A stretch of 64,000 nt of DNA from Carya illinoinensis (lineage: Eukaryota > Streptophyta > Magnoliopsida > Fagales > Juglandaceae): NCBI RefSeq assembly GCF_018687715.1, contig NC_056762.1, positions 20,163,364 through 20,227,363 of the forward strand, given 5' to 3'. The position numbers were made by a program, and so were the translations under genes. Position 1 is the first letter of the stretch; each line of letters opens with the position of its first letter. The notes under the pieces were generated by a model, which did not search any database, had not been told where the DNA came from, and worked only from the letters and a program-made list of their open reading frames with translations. Positions 58,133 through 64,000 of the stretch are shown here, piece after piece.

Positions 58133-58624
58133 TTACTCATTGGAACCTTCAATTTCAACTTGAGCGGGTGCTGCGTCTAGTTCTTCTTGACGTTGGAAGG
58201 TGCAGCCTATGATAAGGATAGGGATGTATTGGAGAGTGTGATAAAGCCAACGGAGAAAGCTCTTGAACATGTCCAAAACCATTCTAAACCAAGGAGACGT
58301 GACGATGAGTATAGGAAAGACGACCCAGAAGAGTGTTGGAGGAAAAATGACTGAAGCTAACATGGATACAGTCAATGGAAGAGAGAAATCTCCCACCCGC
58401 AAGCGGATACGCTCCAGAGTGAGAGTGAAGGGGAGCTTTACAGATATTAAGAGGAAGAGCAACGTGAGGGTGGCATGAAAGATGAGAAAAAGGGGATGAT
58501 AGAGGATGTCAAATGTCAAGATGACTTGATCTCGAGGCCCGGGTTTGTCTTGGGACAAGAGGATCTCAAGACAGAGGCTTAAGAATGGTGGAACCAGATA
58601 CCTGAAATCCACGAGGTAGCTCAT
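58133..58624 (-). CDS. small multi-pass membrane protein, copy 4 (divergent, intact)
   Basis: A 163-codon frame from ATG (58622-58624) to the stop at 58133. It aligns end to end with copy 3 at very roughly half identity: VDFRYLVPPFLSLCLE, LYHPLFLIFHATLTLLFLL, ISVKLPFTLT, LRVGDFSLPLTVSMLAS, IFPPTLFWVVFPILIV and an amphipathic VLDMFKSFLRWLYHTLQ. All differences keep frame and hydrophobic character, and the acidic tail is kept (QVEIEGSNE). It is outside the recent duplications, so it may be closest to the founding gene of the cluster. The product is presumably an integral membrane protein; role unknown. Confidence 0.72.
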   Translation of the reverse strand: MSYLVDFRYLVPPFLSLCLEILLSQDKPGPRDQVILTFDILYHPLFLIFHATLTLLFLLISVKLPFTLTLERIRLRVGDFSLPLTVSMLASVIFPPTLFWVVFPILIVTSPWFRMVLDMFKSFLRWLYHTLQYIPILIIGCTFQRQEELDAAPAQVEIEGSNE

Positions 58625-58690
58625 TCTTTTATGCTATCGAAGAAAATTTAGGTATAGAACCCATGGACCTGCAAAGAAAATACATATTTG
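58625..58690 (-). promoter_or_regulatory. 5'UTR and likely intron acceptor of copy 4
   Basis: On the minus strand TATTTTCTTTGCAG/GTCC lies about 45 bp before the ATG, a strong 3' splice site. With the GTAAGT donor kept upstream of copies 1-3, it suggests a 5'UTR intron is ancestral in this family. No donor was located for copy 4. Confidence 0.45.
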
Positions 58691-61244
58691 TAGTTGTGGT
58701 TGTATAAACGATGTGTAGTCATTTTAAAAAAAAATAAATTAATATAAGACCTACATAAGAAAAAACTAACCTTTTAATCGTAGACTTTATTATTTTTTAA
58801 AGTAATTGTACGATATTTACAATTCTACAACTATACGTAGCATTGCCAAAAATATATATATGCCCGTGACGAGCCTATAATGGGCAAGATAAGACCGAAT
58901 GTTTAGAAGTTTAGCCCTGCCACATACGAAATACTTTTACAAGCTGTCGTCGTGTCAATCTACGATTTGCAAATTGCAATCAATTTTCTTTTAATAATTC
59001 GGATCTCTCCAATTTATTATCTATTATCTATTGGGTCAAAAAAAAATAATTAATTACTTTTAAAATTTTTAGGTTATATTATTTTTTTTTAGTATCGGTT
59101 ACAGTTTTAGAGTACATAAATTTTATGTACCTTTTTTAAAAATAAATAAAATCTATTTTTAAAAAATTAATTATCATGTAAATTTTAAATTTATTTATTT
59201 TTTTAAAAATAATATACGATACTTGCATTACATACATTAAGATTATAAATATATATTTTTCTCATTACATGTGCCATAATTATATTATAATTTTGCTATG
59301 TACTTAATTGCCACGTTTGCAACTTTAAATATATAATATTACTAAAAGTTTAAGAAAAAATACACCGATTGAAAGGTATCTTTAGGTCTGGATGCTTACC
59401 TATTTTATTTTAAAAAAAAATAGAATGCGTAAAATATCCCGCGTAAAAAATCCCACCTAAAAGTCTTCGGATGCATTTTCCTTGAAGTTTCCTTTGGTCT
59501 TTAAGCCCATTGCCAGACTTGGCAGACTATAAGATTGACGTCGCTTACCCTTGTAGTGCCAGGCTCATGAAGGCAAGTTTCAAGAGTAAAGTAGGATATA
59601 TATATATATATATATAAATACACACATACATATACATACATACATACATACATATATATGCATATGTACATACGTATGTATGTATGTATATATATTTGGA
59701 TAAACTAGGATATTAATTGGCCTAAAGGTCGACGAGCTTGTTAATAGAATTTTTCTTTTTAATAACCCAACCCTTTGAATTCTGTAAGAGACACCGTTTG
59801 CAAATTTAATTAGTGATAACATAAATATTAGAACATTCTCAATCATTTATTTTAGTTTTCTTCTAAAATAACTAACTAAAATCACTTGTTTTTAATTAAC
59901 TATTATTACGATAGACCGTACATCAACTTATATATTATTTTTCTATATCATTTCAATATTTTATATTTCTTTTTATTTTCATTTTAAATATTTTGTCTTA
60001 CCATTATTAAGTTTGTAATACTCATAGCTTTCAATATTTGTCATATATTAATTTGATTACAATATCTCTTTGTTATCAAAATGATATCAATCTTAATCCA
60101 AAAAATAAAAAGTAAAAAGATCACTATCCTAATTTTTGTGGACTTTTAATAATTTTAAGTTCTGCAAAGTTAATTCTTAGAGCTTTACTCTTCATGATTA
60201 TCCCTACGACACACCACACTTTTCTTTGTACTTTTTTTTTTATTATTTTATTATTCTTTAACTAATTGAATTAATCTACTCATTATCCATACACATCATA
60301 TTTGATAAAAAAAAATAATAAAAAAAATGTGGCACGTGCATGGTACTATATATGTGGAAATAAGGAATAGAAGTTTTCTAATTCTTTTATTATGAGTATT
60401 TTTTTATTAAAAGTTTATTCAAATAATATTATAAATTTTTAATGTTATGAAAATAAAAGTGTAAATGTGACGAATAAAGAAAGAAAATAAATAAAAAAAA
60501 TAAAGAATGTTGACGTAGATGATGAAGAGAGGTGCTTTTTTGTCTTAAGTATAAGCTTCTTCAACCCGCTTTGTTAATATAATTTAACTTGATGATGACA
60601 GGGATATTAATATAAATTAGCCGCCCGCTTTTTTAATATAAACAATACAGATCGAGAACGGCGAAGGGAGAACTGTGGAAGCAAGTGGACGTCATGAAAA
60701 GATAGGTGGCTTAATGGAGGACAGACCGTTGCACGTACCTCTCATGCATGCCGTCCTACAGCCATTATAGATCGATCACTCTCTCGGCCCCCACCCCAAC
60801 TATCTATCATCCCCATTTATTTATTTATTTTTGTTTTAATCAAAAAGATCTATCACCAAGTTAATTACATGAATAAAGCGTGTTGGCTAGCAGCTTATAT
60901 TCGTGTAAAAAGGAAACCACCTCGATCGCTCATTGGAAGAAAGTCATCACACTCAACTGATCATTCCCAAAGAAAGTGATACTGTTAATTATCATCCATC
61001 CATCCACAAGTTTGATCCCTTTCCTTTTGAATATGTCGGAGTCTTATTTTATTATATTAATTATTAGGTAAAAGGGTTACAAACAAGAATGAATATAAAA
61101 TTAGCCATGCCTATCCGAGAAACTACGGAAAATTTGCCAATTAAGAAGCGACCCCTTTTCTTTTCTTTATAACATTAATTTTTTAACCTCCTGCCATTTT
61201 TTTCTTCGCCTTTTTATAAATTTTGCTGCCACTCAAAACTAGTC
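58691..61244. other. AT-rich intergenic region
   Basis: No gene is recognised. It contains A/T homopolymer-rich DNA at 59040-59300 and a (TA)/(ATAC)/(TATG) tract at 59599-59695. A GC-richer 60640-60800 piece has promoter-like texture (CTCTCTCGGCCCCCACC) but no adjacent coding frame. Confidence 0.45.
59599..59695. repeat. microsatellite palindrome: (TA)n-(CATA)n-(TATG)n
   Basis: (TA)n is followed by CATACATACATACATACA and, after a short spacer with ATGCAT, by the complementary GTATGTATGTATGTATA. The two halves can pair into a long hairpin. Confidence 0.85.
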
Positions 61245-61455
61245 AGGTTTGGTTATAAAGATGTTTCAATTTATTTTATCTTATTATTATAATTTTTTTT
61301 TAATTTTATATAAAATATAATAAATAATTTAATTTTTTTAAATCTAAAAATAATAATAATATTATTATTATTAAAAAATAATATTTTAATAATATTTTAT
61401 TTAACTTTAAAACCACACTTAATCTAAAATTATTTCATTGTAATTGAAGTTAAAT
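61245..61455. repeat. AT-rich MITE-like repeat
   Basis: TTTGGTTATAAAGATGTTTC at the left and complement-type motifs (TTATTTTATCTTATTATTATA, TATAAAATATAATAAATAA, AATAATAATATTATTATT) through the block, ending AATCTAAAATTATTTCATTG. Confidence 0.5.
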
Positions 61456-62079
61456 TTTCCATCTTATTTTTGTTTTATATTTTATTTATTTGTTTTTAAA
61501 AAAATACTTTTTGACGGATAAAACCTGGAGATAAGCAAATGGTATTCAAAGCTGGTCAAGTACGTAACTTCTTTCGGTCAGAAAATATCTGCCCCCCCTC
61601 TCATCCTGGCTTCGTCCCAGGTTACGATGTCCCCTTTATTTTTATTTTTATTTTTTTTTTAAGAATGTCCCCTTTATTTGGTACAAACAAATTTGTCGTA
61701 ATATGCATGATCAGTGACTGAAACGGTATCTTGGAACAAAAATTTAAACGTATAATTTTAAGATAAAATTGAGCAAAACCGTCCGATAGAGCGCAAACCA
61801 GAAACTTTTTTTTATTTTTGGACGATTAAATTTGTTCAAAGATAGATGTCAACGGTAAAATCATTATATTCTAGTTTGAATAATTCTACCGTGAAATATG
61901 TTCGAACGTAACTTCGTGAGTGGTCGATCGTAATAAATTTCTTCAAATGTATTGAGATGGAATAACGTTAAATTTAGTGCCGAACATATAACTATATTTG
62001 AACGCATTATGTTGAATGTTCGATCCCATTATGATACATTCAAACGATTTATTAGCAAATGGCGTTTGAATATATACAC
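61456..62079. other. spacer with recurring GTTCGAACG/TTTGAACG motifs
   Basis: No gene is seen; the short open frame at 61539-61721 is low-complexity. From 61840 to 62060 related short motifs in both orientations (TTGTTCAAAG, TGTTCGAACGTA, TTTGAACGC, TTCAAACGAT, CGTTTGAAT) recur, resembling a subterminal repeat field of a DNA transposon, but no terminus is evident. Confidence 0.4.
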
Positions 62080-64000
62080 TTTTTAATTTTAATTTTTAAC
62101 TTTTTGATTTAATCATTAACTAATTTTTACAACTTTATAAACTTAAAAAAAAAAAAAATTATTATTTTAAGATTTAAAAAAGTTGAATTGTTTATTATAT
62201 TTTATGTTAAAATTTAGAAATACTGTAATGATTAGATTAGATGAGTTTAAAATCTAAACTGATAATTGTTACTTTTTTAATTAATAAGTAAAAGAATAAA
62301 TATAAATAATCAAAATGAGTGAAAAAAATAAAACAAATAGAAAAACATTATTCAATGCATAAATATATATTTTTACCTACGTCGGGAGGAAAAAATATAC
62401 TCTATTGGACTTTTGAGATACATAATAATTAGGCCAGCATGAGAGATTAACGGAATCGATGAGAAATCGTTATTTATTTTTTTTGGGGGGGGGGGGGGTT
62501 ACTTTGGATCATTATGATGAAATATCAAATTATCTTATTTATTTATTATAATTTTATTAAATTTTTTTATATAAAATATAATAATTAATTTAATTTTTTT
62601 AAATTTTAAGATAAAATTAATATTAAAAAATTATATTATAATAATATTTTACTTCATTTTAAATAAAAAATTTTATTTTATCTAAACTGTATAACTAAAC
62701 AAGATTAATTAATTTTGACTGGTCATTCATTCTGAAACATTTAATAATAACCAATTCCCTTTGCTAATCAAACAACGTCACTGCAATTAAACTTTATTCC
62801 TCGCGTTTTCTTTTCTTTTTTGGAAAAAGCCAAGAAAATAATGTTAATTGGGATGAGAAATAACAAGGAAGAATGGTGGTTGCTTGTCAAACGATTTCGG
62901 ACGTTGACTAAGGTCCCGAATTTGCCCCTGCCATTTCCTGGCGTTCAATCACTATAAATATATGAATGAGTCTATCTAGGTACAAACATATTTCGTACAT
63001 TAATTTGCATATTGATGATTTTTTTATTTAAAAAAATATAAAAAAAATGTTGAAAGAACAAGAAAATTTTCTATCTCATGAAAATTATTTTTGTATATAA
63101 TTCATATCGTTTCGTTAAACATATATCTTGCATATTAATATCGGTATGCGAATTGGTGTATAAAGTATACTTATAAAAAGATTTTTCCTATATAACTTTC
63201 CTTTTGAGCCTAATCTAGATTTGATAAATATCTTGATTTCCCCTCTCTCATGGCAAATGGAGGGAGGAGGCTTTTAATGGTATATACTTGAGAGAATTGC
63301 AAAAAGAATGAATCATTGAAAAATGAAATTCTTGCTACAGGTTGAGAAGGAAATACTCGTAAAAGTAATGGTCCAAGTTATACCAACGTACACAATAAGT
63401 GTCTTTATGTTATCCAAAGCAAAAGATATGTTTGGGTACTAAGATGATATCAGATTTTCTGTAAATAGTAGTAAAAAAATAATAATAAAATATTAAATAA
63501 TAATGAATAGTAGTGAACTATCTAAACATAGCCTAAATGGCATGATGGCTATTTTTGGCGGGATTCTCATAACCAGCCCAATAAAATACATTGAAAAATG
63601 TGGTGTTCAATGAGCTTTGAGAAGTGGCAAGAAGTATTGGTTTTATAGATTTGAATTGTTTTAACAGAGCTATTTAGCTAAACAAGCATGGAGATTGATA
63701 ACAAATTCAAAATCCTACTCAACAAGAAACTTTTAAGCAAAATATTTTCCCAATACTAATTTTCTGCAATCTAAACAAAGCTATAAACCTTCTTTTGCAT
63801 GTAAGAGCCTAAAGTTAGCAATTGAATAATTCAAAGAAAGTCTTATCTGGCTAGTTGGAAATGGTCAAAAAATAAAGATATGAAATGATAAATTACCAAG
63901 ATGGAGCTCATGCTGATACGATCTCTAGTTAAGGTACTTCAGGAAGATGCAGTAGTAGCAGATCTTATAGATAAAGAGAATGGATGGTAAGACACTCAAA
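62080..64000 (+). repeat. segmental duplication unit, copy 2 (cut by window end)
   Basis: This is collinear with 51180-53000. It contains MITE-like blocks at 62080-62270, 62515-62705 and 63427-63530, repeat unit A (62350-62960) and an L1 relic (63280 onward). A G-run of 12-13 at 62485-62498 and the 62975-63190 segment are specific to this copy. The repeat continues beyond 64000. Confidence 0.75.
63280..64000 (+). mobile_element. L1-type LINE relic, second copy
   Basis: Near-identical to 52235-52990, including the internal (AATA)n MITE-like insertion and the same frame breaks (LLQVEKEILVKVMVQVIPTY at the start). Shared defects show that it was copied by DNA duplication, not by new retrotransposition. 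Confidence 0.78.

Overview
This is nuclear DNA from a dicot plant, most likely a woody species. The grounds are a histone H2A fragment with a plant-specific SPKK tail, plant CACTA, copia and L1-type elements, plant splice sites, high AT content, and many AT-rich elements with motifs such as 'gagttgagatga'. I associate those motifs with walnut/hickory-type (Fagales) genomes; that placement is a low-confidence inference. There are no operons or tRNA/rRNA genes. The window is a gene-poor nest of transposons around a small, locally amplified gene family.

The most distinctive content is a family of about 163-176-codon hydrophobic proteins that I do not recognise. It has five members: 5252-5783 (+, frameshifted), 22668-22835 (-, 3' fragment), 25581-26107 (-, frameshifted), 50090-50590 (-, intact) and 58133-58624 (-, intact and divergent). 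Upstream exons, a probable 5'UTR intron and 3'UTRs were duplicated with the coding parts. The copies at 25.6 kb and 50.1 kb sit in a direct segmental duplication (about 22.9-26.4 kb and 48.4-50.96 kb); the copy at 5.3 kb is inverted relative to them. A second, overlapping duplication repeats 51.1-53.4 kb at 62.1-64.0 kb, where the window ends.

Region by region. 1-1.3 kb: start of an unrecognised open frame running off the left edge. 1.3-2.5 kb: rearranged repeat with an L1 relic. 3.0-5.24 kb: a Pack-MULE-like element with a 9-bp target duplication and a captured H2A.W exon, inserted exactly at the start codon of the first family member. 6.5-22.7 kb: an L1-type retroelement split by a 14-kb CACTA element. 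That CACTA carries a broken TNPD/TNP2 transposase (14386-18038) and an apparently intact six-exon TNPA-like/Transposase_24 gene (9143-10877). 24.6 kb: a 5'-truncated L1 insertion with a clean target duplication. 27.5-32 kb: a CACTA-like end and a 2.1-kb solo LTR. 32.5-33.75 kb: a degraded endogenous pararetrovirus (Caulimoviridae) fragment. 35.1-39.1 kb: a second, 4-kb LTR-like element. 40-46.4 kb: a 600-bp direct repeat pair, two opposed copia fragments and an L1 nested in one of them. 54.3-55.8 kb: a GC-rich island split by a hAT-type MITE. 56.1 kb: a tRNA-like SINE fragment. 58.7-62 kb: AT-rich intergenic DNA.

Only three reading frames look intact enough to be working genes: the membrane proteins at 50.1 kb and 58.1 kb, and the CACTA TNPA-like gene. 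The rest is pseudogenic. The nesting gives a relative insertion history that can be tested using the paralogous empty sites.
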